A DNA stretch of 14,054 nucleotides from Verrucomicrobiota bacterium. GTDB lineage: Bacteria > Verrucomicrobiota > Verrucomicrobiia > Chthoniobacterales > JAFAMB01. The notes below the pieces were generated by a model. The model was given only the letters and a program-made list of their open reading frames with translations, did no database searches and had not been told where the DNA came from. The position numbers and the translations under genes are program-made. The DNA is taken from assembly GCA_019241095.1 (NCBI GenBank), contig JAFAXJ010000280.1, positions 1 through 14,054 on the forward strand. The letters run 5' to 3'. Shown piece by piece: positions 6,653-13,645 of this stretch. Position 1 is the first letter of the stretch, and each line of letters opens with the position of its first letter.

Positions 6653-8014
6653 TTAGGGATCACGAGAAACCGGGTTTGAAACCGTGACGGTCGGAGTCGC
6701 CGGTCTCAGGGGCTGGAGATCATCCGATACTTGTTGCGATGAATCTGCCGGCCCCGAATTGGCGGCTGCAAATCGGCTTAGATATAATCGACAAGCAGCA
6801 GCAAAGACCTCCTCTACCGTTATGTGCTGCATGCATAGATTATTTCGGCAAGGGCTTTGCCGGTTATTGTAAGCATTAACACAGGGGCTGCATGGCAGAC
6901 CTTTCCAGATGGACGCAGAACGTTCGCTGAGTGAACCGAAAAGAGCCGGAGTTTCCGGCCCAAACAGAGTGAGAACACTTATCTCGGTGAGAGCGGCGAA
7001 ATGCGCTGGTCCGCTGTCGTTCGTTATCAATAGGTCAGCTAATGTATAGAGGACCAGTAATTGGCGCAGGCTCGTTTTGCCGGCGAGCAAAAAACAGCGG
7101 GGCGATCCCACCTTTTGTGCGACTTCGGCCACAATAGGTTCCTCGTCAGGCGCTCCAGTCATTCCAATAACGATTTCGGGGAAGGTTAGAAGCAGTCGGC
7201 GGGCTAATTCGATATACCGGCCGGTTGGCCATTTGCGCAGCGGCAGGAGATCGCTAGCGTTAGGGTTCAGAAGGAACAGGTGTAAAGGGCTATCTTGTCG
7301 GATTTGGCGCCGTAGAATCCCAAATACTTCTTCTTTCTCTCTGGCGGATGGTACAAACTTCAGCGGAAGCTGGGTCAGTTTAGGAATTTCACTATCATTG
7401 GTCGGCAACTGATCAGGCGATCTGTGCAGAGCATCTACCATCAGTTGAAAGCTTTGGCTTGTATGCAGGTAAGGGTTGTAAAGCAGTCGATGGGTCATCA
7501 GATCGCCTCGGTAGGGTCCTTCGCCAAAGAAAGTGTGGTAGCCGACTCGCCTGGAGGCGCCGCTCAAAAATGTTAGTGCGGCAGAAGAACGGGAGAAGAA
7601 TTCCAGATCCACTGCGCTATCAACTTGTAAACTTCGAAGCTTTCGCAATGCCCGCAGAGCGCACCAAGCACCGCCCAGAATGCTCTTGTGCGCGACGGTG
7701 ATAACGTTTTGTTTTGGAATTACGTTCATCACATCCAGGATGAAACGATTCTCCTCAAAAACCAGAAAGTAGACATTCGCCATGCCTACCATTGCAATCG
7801 CTCGCTCAATCGCATGGTACGCCAGAACGGTCGACCCTTGCTCAGCAAACTTGACAAACAGGATTTTACGCGGTTTGTCGAAGGCGCCCCTCGAAGAGCC
7901 TCGGGGCAATTTTGAACGAATGGTGCTCAAGACCCAGCAAACAGCCATTCCTATCCACCGATCAATGAACTGGAGTTTTCGAGTGTTGAGTGTGGGTCCC
8001 ATTGGGAAATACAT
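6653..8014 (-). CDS. GT9 glycosyltransferase (ADP-heptose:LPS heptosyltransferase-like)
   Basis: A 453-residue glycosyltransferase of family GT9 (GT-B fold), the family of LPS heptosyltransferases WaaC, WaaF and WaaQ. The N-terminal half starts after an amphipathic leader (residues 16-34) with KPRKILFVKFAEQGSTVLAY (47-66). The donor-binding half has LFLLNPNASDLLPLRKWP (246-263) and GMTGAPDEEP. Its signature is LLITNDSGPAHFAAL (328-342), then LFGPETPALFG. Four cysteines at 375, 378, 389 and 394 (C-x2-C-x10-C-x4-C) sit just after this block. The last 35 residues are a Pro/Ser/Thr-rich tail of no known role. The enzyme probably adds a sugar to a lipid-linked or outer-membrane glycan at the cytoplasmic membrane face; donor and acceptor are unknown. 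ATG 8014 is used, and ATG 8002 is an alternative. It is divergent from the first GT87 gene across 113 bases. Confidence 0.93.
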   Translation of the reverse strand: MYFPMGPTLNTRKLQFIDRWIGMAVCWVLSTIRSKLPRGSSRGAFDKPRKILFVKFAEQGSTVLAYHAIERAIAMVGMANVYFLVFEENRFILDVMNVIPKQNVITVAHKSILGGAWCALRALRKLRSLQVDSAVDLEFFSRSSAALTFLSGASRRVGYHTFFGEGPYRGDLMTHRLLYNPYLHTSQSFQLMVDALHRSPDQLPTNDSEIPKLTQLPLKFVPSAREKEEVFGILRRQIRQDSPLHLFLLNPNASDLLPLRKWPTGRYIELARRLLLTFPEIVIGMTGAPDEEPIVAEVAQKVGSPRCFLLAGKTSLRQLLVLYTLADLLITNDSGPAHFAALTEISVLTLFGPETPALFGSLSERSASIWKGLPCSPCVNAYNNRQSPCRNNLCMQHITVEEVFAAACRLYLSRFAAANSGPADSSQQVSDDLQPLRPATPTVTVSNPVSRDP

Positions 8015-8127
8015 TCACCGATCCCGGAAAAGGCGACCGTCATCTAGCGGCCTTAAAGAGATGAGGGCGAATTGAAGCTTTCGCATCGCCACTTCTTCAG
8101 CGTTGATTTGAACTTGTCAACCTTCCT

Positions 8128-9342
8128 ATGCAAGCCTCGTTAGCTACCAGCGCAGACAAACATTATATTTCAAAACTGGTCTTCGCGCTTTGGGCATTTG
8201 CTTTAGCTGTCGTTTGTGTTCGGATTGCGCTCAAATATCCTCAGCACGACTGTTTCGTTACTTACTTCACAGCGGGACAGAATTGGGTGGACTCCCAGGC
8301 TTTGTATTCTGGCACGCGCGGATTCGTCTATAGTCCGTCTGCCGCTGCCATTTTCGCGATCTTCGCAGTTATACCCGCTTGGTTTGGAGCGGTTGTGTGG
8401 CGTTTGCTGAATGCAGCAGTGTTCCTCACTGCAATTATGTGGTGGCTGAAATCAGGCTTGACCACGCGGCTGCCAGCTTCCATTCGCTGGCTGGTCTTTT
8501 TGCTCGCCCTGCCGCTTTCGATTGGCAACTTCAACAACGGTCAAGTCAATCCGGCCATTACTGGACTTCTGATGATCTCTGTTTTAGCTGCGCATGAGCA
8601 GAAATGGTGGCTTGCCGCCCTGAGCATTGCCATTGCGACCTTCTTCAAAATTTATCCTCTTTCGATTGGAATGCTGCTCACATTGCTCTATCCGCGCCAA
8701 CTCGGCTGGCGTCTTGCTTTAGGCCTAATAGCAATAGCTTTACTGCCCTTCATTCTGCGAAATAGCGGGTACGTCATTCAACAGTATCAGCAATGGTTCA
8801 GCTCGCGAGCCGCTGATGACCGACGTATGAATATGGACATAGCCCCTCGCGATTTCGCAATGCTCCTGCAACTCGGCCACCTCCACTTAAATCACTGGCT
8901 TATTCTTCTGTTTCAGCTCTTGTCAGCGGCAGCCATCGCAGGATTATGTGTTTTTGGACGGATCCAGCGTTGGTCAGAAGAACGCCTTCTGATTGCAGCT
9001 TTCGGTTTGGGATCCGTTTGGATGTTGCTCTTTGGCCCGTCTACCGAAGACGCAACCTACGTCCTAATTGTTCCAGCGCTGGTTTTCACCCTATTACGGG
9101 TCTTCTCTCAATCCTCGCCCAATATCGTCCGAGTTCTTCTGTGCGCGAGTTACGCGACATTGCTGGGTGGACTGATGATAAACTCATTCGCTCACCTTAA
9201 AAAGACCGTTTACGTCATGTCTGTTCAACCCGCAGGTACCGTACTCTTTGGGATTGCGCTGGTGATACTCCTTTTGCGTCCCTCCTTTTGGAGTGAGATC
9301 AGATTTGCAAGGATCGAAGATGGCGCCATGACTCATTCTTAA
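8128..9342 (+). CDS. GT87-family (DUF2029) membrane glycosyltransferase, paralog A
   Basis: A 404-residue polytopic protein with about ten membrane helices and GT-C architecture. Family landmarks are the first periplasmic loop with Asp41 in QHDCFVTYFTAGQNW, then RGFVYSPSAAAIFA (64-77), LPLSIGNFNNGQVNP, the FFKIYPLSIGML helix, and LLFGPSTEDATYVL near residue 310. GT87 includes mycobacterial mannosyltransferases such as PimE, which use polyprenyl-phosphate-linked mannose on the periplasmic side; the Asp in the first loop is the probable catalytic base. The sugar and acceptor here are unknown. It is convergent with a clear paralog that ends 16 bases away, and neighbours a GT9 enzyme and uppP, which suggests envelope glycan or glycolipid synthesis. 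Start ATG 8128 has no obvious ribosome site but leaves a sensible short cytoplasmic N-terminus. Confidence 0.9.
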   Translation: MQASLATSADKHYISKLVFALWAFALAVVCVRIALKYPQHDCFVTYFTAGQNWVDSQALYSGTRGFVYSPSAAAIFAIFAVIPAWFGAVVWRLLNAAVFLTAIMWWLKSGLTTRLPASIRWLVFLLALPLSIGNFNNGQVNPAITGLLMISVLAAHEQKWWLAALSIAIATFFKIYPLSIGMLLTLLYPRQLGWRLALGLIAIALLPFILRNSGYVIQQYQQWFSSRAADDRRMNMDIAPRDFAMLLQLGHLHLNHWLILLFQLLSAAAIAGLCVFGRIQRWSEERLLIAAFGLGSVWMLLFGPSTEDATYVLIVPALVFTLLRVFSQSSPNIVRVLLCASYATLLGGLMINSFAHLKKTVYVMSVQPAGTVLFGIALVILLLRPSFWSEIRFARIEDGAMTHS

Positions 9343-9358
9343 TGCCGGCTTCCGACTC

Positions 9359-10555
9359 CTACCCCCTCTCGCCCGATTCCCGGTGCTCCCACAAACGGCT
9401 CGTGTTCAGCCATCCAATACTAATCACCAAAAAAACAATCGTGGAGACAGGTTGGATGGCAAAAATCCAAAGAGGCTTCAAATTCGGCAAAAACGAAATC
9501 CTTGCCAGGGCAAACAATTGCAGCAGCAAAGGGAACAGGCCCAAGAGCGCCATCCGGGATCTCCGAACCGACAAGTGGATTCCGGCGATTATCATAGCCG
9601 GTGCCAGCAAAAGATAGGTATAACCTTCAGTTGCTGGTCCAAGCAGCATCATCCATACATTCCCAAGGCTAAATAGACCTAACAACCGGCGCTGCAGCGC
9701 CCAGTTTTTCTTGCCTGACCACCAGCAAAGCCAAGCGATCGCAGCTCCTCCGGCAACTTGCAACGCGCTATACAGGAGAGGCGGCAAATGAATGTGCCCG
9801 ATCCAATGCAGGAGAAACCAAAGATCAAGCGGCGCATACTTGAGCGGATAGTTCAGACGATCGTCAGATTGGCGTGTTCCGATCCAAGCGTGATACTGTG
9901 CGGCAACATACGGCCAGTGCTGGAGCAAAAAGGGAGCGATAGCAACGAACGATAGAGAAATCAGCAGTCGCCAGGTGTAATGGCGCGGTGCAATAACGCA
10001 AATCAACAGCCCGATTGCGAGCGGATAAATTTTGAGAGCGGTCGCAAGTGCAATACAAGAAGCTGAAAACCACCAGTACCGGATGCTTACGGCGGCGACC
10101 GACAACGCGAGGATGCCGGCCAGTAGCGGATTTGAATGACCGATATCAAGGTTCCCAAGAGCGAAAGGAAGTATGAGCAGATAAACAATCCACTCATGCT
10201 TCTTGACCTCAGGCGGGCCGATCGTGTGGAGCAATAATGCGACTCCGCCAAGTAGAACTGCAGCGTTAAAGAACTGCCACAAAACGATCCCGAGCCACCA
10301 CGGCAAATAGGTGAGCGGCGCAAACAGCGCGGCAATCAGAGGACTGTAAACGAATCCGCGCCAATTTGTGTAAAGGTTTGATGCAGTCGTCCAGTTCAGA
10401 CCGGCTTGCCGAAAATTAATAAATGCGATGGTACGGTGATACCCTGTTGCTGAACGAATCATCACAACCGCCAGGGCCGCAGCCCATACGATACTGGAGA
10501 AGAGCAGCCAGGGACTTCCCTTCAAAGCCGCAACGACTGTGTTTCTCGGTTTCAA
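9359..10555 (-). CDS. GT87-family membrane glycosyltransferase, paralog B (first-loop Asp missing)
   Basis: A 398-residue polytopic protein, collinear with the convergent GT87 gene. Shared blocks include RGFVYSPLIAALFAPL, LPFALGNLDIGHSNPLLAG, LKIYPLAIGLL, RQSDDRLNYPLKYAPLD and MLLGPATEGYTYLLLAPA. In the first periplasmic loop the sequence is HRTIAFINFRQAGLNW, so the family's acidic residue (Asp41 of the neighbour) is Ile43 here. Either another residue serves, or the protein has changed function. The start is TTG 10555: an in-frame TGA lies five codons upstream, there is no ATG until residue 32, and a GAGAG lies about 9-13 bases before the TTG. Expected location and role are as for the neighbour, in lipid-linked glycan assembly. 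It is divergent from uppP over about 160 bases. Confidence 0.88.
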   Translation of the reverse strand: MKPRNTVVAALKGSPWLLFSSIVWAAALAVVMIRSATGYHRTIAFINFRQAGLNWTTASNLYTNWRGFVYSPLIAALFAPLTYLPWWLGIVLWQFFNAAVLLGGVALLLHTIGPPEVKKHEWIVYLLILPFALGNLDIGHSNPLLAGILALSVAAVSIRYWWFSASCIALATALKIYPLAIGLLICVIAPRHYTWRLLISLSFVAIAPFLLQHWPYVAAQYHAWIGTRQSDDRLNYPLKYAPLDLWFLLHWIGHIHLPPLLYSALQVAGGAAIAWLCWWSGKKNWALQRRLLGLFSLGNVWMMLLGPATEGYTYLLLAPAMIIAGIHLSVRRSRMALLGLFPLLLQLFALARISFLPNLKPLWIFAIQPVSTIVFLVISIGWLNTSRLWEHRESGERG

Positions 10556-10704
10556 TGGACTTTGCTCTCAGTTCTGCATGCCCGAATTTAAAAAGGAAGA
10601 ATCTTGCGTTTTGATTTCTAGTAACCAAAGGTACGCGCGCCAATGAAGCACAATGGTCAACAAAACGTCAGCTTACTTTTCACTGCTGAACCGCCACCAC
10701 CAGC

Positions 10705-10708
10705 GGAG
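10705..10708 (+). promoter_or_regulatory. Shine-Dalgarno GGAG that decides the uppP start
   Basis: GGAG lies 8 bases before GTG 10717. The alternative GTG at 10708 overlaps this motif and has no ribosome site of its own, so 10717 is preferred. Confidence 0.55.
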
Positions 10709-10716
10709 TGTCACTC

Positions 10717-11571
10717 GTGAATTTTCTGTTGCAGATATTGATTTTGGGTATCGTTCAGGGCGCTGCTGAGTTGCTCCCGGTCTCTAGTTCCGCGCACGTG
10801 ATCGTCGTGGAAAAATTGATGGGTCTTGATCCTTCAAGCCCCGAAATGACCTTCGTCTTAGTCATGTTGCATACAGGAACCATGTTTGCAGTGATTGTTT
10901 ACTTCTGGAACAGCTGGCGCCGCCATTACTTTTCCAGCTTCGCTCAATTGCGGGCCGTCGTGTTGAATGTCATTCTGGCAACAATTCTCACCGGCATCAT
11001 TGGATACGGGTTACAACTTTTAATTGAGAAGATCCTGCTGCAGGGGCGGCCAAGTACGGAAATGGAATCGCTGTTTTCCCAACTTCCGTTAATCGCCGGA
11101 GCGCTCCTTGCTGTCGGCGTGCTGATTATCATAGCGGGTCTGCGAGAAGATAGGAGGAGGGGAGGGACAGACGTCCTCCCTGGTTCGGCAGCAGTCATCG
11201 GAGCAGTTCAGGGTCTTTGTCTGCCATTCCGTGGGTTCTCACGGTCCGGTGCAACAATCTCGACTGGATTACTTGTTGGGGTTGGCAAGCGACGCATGGA
11301 AGAGTTCAGTTTTGCTCTGGCTGTCGTCCTGACACCGATAGCCATAGCGCGTGAACTGCTACGATTGCTCAAATCGCATCCAGAGGGTGGCTCGCATCCG
11401 CTGCAGCTGGCATTCCCGGGTCTCGTGGGTATGATTTTCAGTTTTGTCGCGGGTCTATTCGCCCTGTTGCTGCTTTCCCGCTGGCTCGAAGGCGGTCGCT
11501 GGCAGTTTTTCGGCTACTACTGTTTAGCTGCAGCCGCGATAGTTTTTGCTCTCTACAGCTTCGGGTTTTAG
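10717..11571 (+). CDS. uppP: Undecaprenyl-diphosphatase UppP (BacA family)
   Basis: An inner-membrane phosphatase that converts undecaprenyl pyrophosphate to undecaprenyl phosphate, the lipid carrier for peptidoglycan and other surface polymers. Loss or gain of it affects bacitracin sensitivity. It is 284 residues from GTG 10717, near the family length, with about eight helices. The first signature is ILGIVQGAAELLPVSSSAH; its [E/Q]-x3-E motif is Gln14/Glu18, with Gln in place of the E. coli Glu, which is common. The second signature is FRGFSRSGATISTGLLVGVG, where the usual Pro of PGxSRSG is Arg. These signatures bring the catalytic Glu, Ser, Arg and His27 together. It sits beside GT87 and GT9 enzymes that probably depend on the same carrier lipid, which gives the area a common envelope theme. 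Confidence 0.93.
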   Translation: MNFLLQILILGIVQGAAELLPVSSSAHVIVVEKLMGLDPSSPEMTFVLVMLHTGTMFAVIVYFWNSWRRHYFSSFAQLRAVVLNVILATILTGIIGYGLQLLIEKILLQGRPSTEMESLFSQLPLIAGALLAVGVLIIIAGLREDRRRGGTDVLPGSAAVIGAVQGLCLPFRGFSRSGATISTGLLVGVGKRRMEEFSFALAVVLTPIAIARELLRLLKSHPEGGSHPLQLAFPGLVGMIFSFVAGLFALLLLSRWLEGGRWQFFGYYCLAAAAIVFALYSFGF

Positions 11572-11807
11572 TGTGGCTGAGACAAATAACGGCCGCGCGT
11601 AAAGCAGCATCCTTTTGAGCGTTGTCCGTCTCTCATGATGCCATTGATGCATGAGCTATAGAACGACTAAACCTGATCATTTAGCACCTCTTCAACTACC
11701 TCCACTGGCTGGACCCGCGCCATCCGCTGACGCAGCTGAATGGTTTCAATCTGTCAACTGTTTCTAGACGGCTCACAAAACAAATCGAGAATGCCCGCGC
11801 CGTATCC
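11572..11807. other. Intergenic gap with unexplained open frames in its right half
   Basis: There is no recognisable gene in these 236 bases. CTCATG and CATGAG form a 6-bp inverted repeat near 11632-11655 with a 12-base loop, and no T-run follows. From 11695 to 11807 the frame of the downstream gene stays open without any usual start codon (HLFNYLHWLDPRHPL...). The exact antisense frame is also open and ends in MARVQPVEVVEEVLNDQV (11723-11667). Either could be a remnant of an older gene; I recognise neither. Confidence 0.3.
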
Positions 11808-13154
11808 ATGAAGTCTGAACCCGGAGCTCCAGAAGGTCAGTCGGCACCTGAGCAGTCTTTTAATATCACGCATTCGGCGGCGGCGAAGTCCGATGAAAGT
11901 CAGCCCGCTTGGTTGCGGATGGACCCGACCATTGCTCGAGACGTGCTCGCCAAAACAGAGGAGGACTTATTGGGAGGCCTTGCTGCTTTAATGCGGAACA
12001 AAGTCGAGAACGAAAAGCTGCAACGAAAACTCAACCAAGTCCAGCTTGAAACACAACTCGCTCAAAACGATCTGCACGCAATCAGAGAACAAATTCGAAA
12101 TGCTGAAGAGGAACTCGCATTTCGCACGGGTGAGCAGACCCGAATAAACACTGAAATCGCGGAAGTACAGCAAAAGCTTCAGAATTTGCAGGGTGAAGAG
12201 CAGAAGCTGCGGCAAATCGTTCAGAGCTTAAAAGATGAATCTACCCACTTCCGGGCCCAAGCTGAACGTCTTGCTGCCGACAGTGCGATTACCAATCAAA
12301 CTGCACAGAAAATCCGCGCTGAATTAACCGAGCTTCGCGCAAAGGGGCTCAGGTTCAGAGATAGGCTTCGAGAATTGCAGGATAACATCAGAGATCTTGA
12401 AACACGTCATGAAACAATTAACCTGGAAGTGAATCGCTCTATCGAGCAACGAGATAGAATAAAGGCCGAGCTGGAACAATTGTTTGCCGACCGAGATCGC
12501 GTTAAGGAAGAGGCGAAAACGCGTGACCTCGAGCTACAGGAATTAAAGGCCGAGCAGAGCACCTTGTTAGGATCAGTCGAGCAGCTGAGGGCGGATCGCG
12601 ACAAGCTCATCGCGGTGGTCTCAGCAATGCCGGTTTCAGAATTGACTAGCCAAGAACAGGACCCGGTGATCTCAAGGAGAATCGAAGCTGAAAAGGGTGA
12701 ATCTGATCTTGAGCTTCTGTTCAGCTCGGAACCGCGACCGATCTCAGACACCTGGGATTCATATCGTTTGGAAAGCGAATTCTATACCGACGAGCCTCTT
12801 GATGCCGAGAAGATAGCGAGGCTCGTGCGCGAACTTCCCGACTTAGAGGATTGCTTAATCGTACGTAACCGTGATGCAGTTTTAGGTGGTGAACTGGCAG
12901 CCGAAGTCAAAAATTATCTACGGGTTCAGGGCCGTGACTATCAACTGCTGTTTGATCGATTACCCAATCCGAAACAGGACTCCTTCATTCAAGGATCCCG
13001 CCTGGCTACGTTTGAGTTAGGTACCGAATGCCTCACCATGGTGCAGGCTAAGAACACGTTTGTTTTTGTTACTCATAACAAACCCAAACTACTGCCTGGA
13101 GTACTCTTAAAGCTCGCTTCGGTTGCAAACGAAGTAGCTGAAATGTACGGTTGA
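11808..13154 (+). CDS. Coiled-coil protein with C-terminal roadblock/LC7-like domain
   Basis: A 448-residue soluble protein that I cannot name. Residues 1-40 are polar and probably disordered. From about 45 to 270 lies an almost unbroken alpha-helical coiled coil, rich in Glu, Gln, Arg and Leu with heptad spacing (e.g. LRELQDNIRDLETRHETIN at 187-205). An acidic linker of about 55 residues follows. Residues 330-448 fit a roadblock/LC7 fold in order and length: helix DAEKIARLVRELPDLE, strand DCLIVRNRDAVLGGEL, central helix, strands SRLATFELGTECLTMVQA and NTFVFVTHN, and final helix LPGVLLKLASVANEVAEMYG. Such domains dimerise and bind small GTPases (MglB-MglA) or act as scaffolds. No Walker A motif, membrane helix or signal peptide is seen. 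No MglA-like GTPase gene is in the window. A cytoskeletal, polarity or scaffold role is inference. ATG 11808 lacks a strong ribosome site. Confidence 0.85.
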   Translation: MKSEPGAPEGQSAPEQSFNITHSAAAKSDESQPAWLRMDPTIARDVLAKTEEDLLGGLAALMRNKVENEKLQRKLNQVQLETQLAQNDLHAIREQIRNAEEELAFRTGEQTRINTEIAEVQQKLQNLQGEEQKLRQIVQSLKDESTHFRAQAERLAADSAITNQTAQKIRAELTELRAKGLRFRDRLRELQDNIRDLETRHETINLEVNRSIEQRDRIKAELEQLFADRDRVKEEAKTRDLELQELKAEQSTLLGSVEQLRADRDKLIAVVSAMPVSELTSQEQDPVISRRIEAEKGESDLELLFSSEPRPISDTWDSYRLESEFYTDEPLDAEKIARLVRELPDLEDCLIVRNRDAVLGGELAAEVKNYLRVQGRDYQLLFDRLPNPKQDSFIQGSRLATFELGTECLTMVQAKNTFVFVTHNKPKLLPGVLLKLASVANEVAEMYG

Positions 13155-13184
13155 CCAGGTAGTCATCTCGAAGACGACCGCCTG

Positions 13185-13222
13185 GGGGTCAGTCCTCGAT
13201 TTGTAAAAAATTGTACGCCAAG
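13185..13222 (+). repeat. Tn3-family 38-bp terminal inverted repeat
   Basis: It begins GGGGTCAGTC and ends ACGCCAAG, exactly 38 bases apart, with an AT-rich centre (GTAAAAAATTG). The GGGG start, the ACGC[TC]AAG end and the length are the hallmarks of Tn3-family terminal repeats. An extra G precedes it at 13184. Because the partner end is lost, no target duplication can be tested. Confidence 0.8.
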
Positions 13223-13247
13223 AAGCAAATTTGACTGAAGGTTGGCT

Positions 13248-13397
13248 CCGAAGTGGTCTCACGTTGCGATTTGAAAGGCCCCGTCGCGTTGCCAACGATT
13301 AATCTACCGGTCAGGTTGATGTGTTCCCACTTTGCGTGGAAAGGTGCGCAAGTAGTCTGTGATCAACAACATGGCTGCGTTCCTGAAGCGCGTTGTC
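13248..13397 (-). pseudogene. Remnant of Tn3-family transposase tnpA (C-terminal end, frameshifted)
   Basis: Three pieces of the conserved TnpA C-terminus occur in order but in different frames. They are HVVDHRLLAHLS (minus strand, ending at 13338), then WEHINLTG (13329-13306), then RRG...NRNVRPLR (ending at 13248). Family proteins read 'LLAHLSPLGWEHINLTGDY.W...RPLR' here. The first shift fits the loss of a single base between CTTTCC and TGGGAACAC, and a second shift follows WEHINLTG. The catalytic DDE part is absent. The gene end lies 25 bases from the terminal repeat, as expected. Confidence 0.75.
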
Positions 13398-13465
13398 AAT
13401 TGAAGATCTTCTCCGCGCTGTTCGGCCCGACGAAGCTCCTTGGTCAATGCAATTAGTTACTCCAC
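13397..13465 (-). pseudogene. Possible remnant of type I restriction HsdR C-terminal region
   Basis: One minus-strand frame reads V-E-stop-LIALTKELRRAEQRGEDL-QL. This resembles the helix in the C-terminal domain of type I restriction HsdR subunits (DUF3387 region), typically EELIALAKEMREA..RGEELGL, with a stop in place of the second Glu. The match covers only about 22 residues and stops where the Tn3 remnant begins. It is suggestive of a small fossil, not proof. Confidence 0.3.
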
Positions 13466-13645
13466 GACCTCCAAACTGAGAGGATGCGCCTTTTCTCAGC
13501 TTCTCATCCACGACTTTTGGGTTATACCTCCTAACTCCGGGATTTAGGTAGTTGCCGCCAAGGTTACCCGATCCGCCGGCGGGGCAATATAGAGCTTCTG
13601 CGCGCCTTTCACGGCCAATGCGATAACTGCCTGTCATATTGGAAT
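13466..13645. other. Gene-free stretch with short decayed coding-like frames
   Basis: There is no intact gene. A minus-strand frame between TGA (13636-13634) and TAA (ending 13544) reads ALAVKGAQKLYIAPPADR within 29 codons and has coding-like codon use, but I do not recognise it. Another minus frame contains VRRYNPKVVDEKL. These look like scraps of older genes next to the transposon fossil. Confidence 0.3.

Larger units (their letters stand above)
13185..13397 (-). mobile_element. Truncated end of a Tn3-family transposon
   Basis: One terminal inverted repeat plus the last part of a minus-strand transposase gene remain. The GGGG outer end is at 13185 and the transposase reads towards it, as in intact Tn3-family elements where tnpA ends beside the repeat. 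No second inverted repeat, resolvase or res site is found to the right before the MFS gene, so the element is a dead remnant. The right boundary, about 13373-13397, is where transposase similarity fades. Confidence 0.75.

Noticed and set aside
9343..9358. Bidirectional terminator between the convergent GT87 genes
   Set aside because: The 16-base gap contains no hairpin or T-run.
13155..13185. CCAGG...CCTGG inverted repeat after the coiled-coil gene, as a terminator
   Set aside because: Only five pairs with a 21-base loop and no T-run; too weak, and it overlaps the transposon end.
13253..13456. 67-codon plus-strand open frame
   Set aside because: It is antisense to the Tn3 transposase remnant and has no family features.
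13311..13637. 108-codon minus-strand open frame starting MTGSYRIGRERRAEAL
   Set aside because: Its left part overlaps the transposase remnant in one of its frames, and the rest resembles no family; better read as a chance fusion of decayed segments than as a gene.
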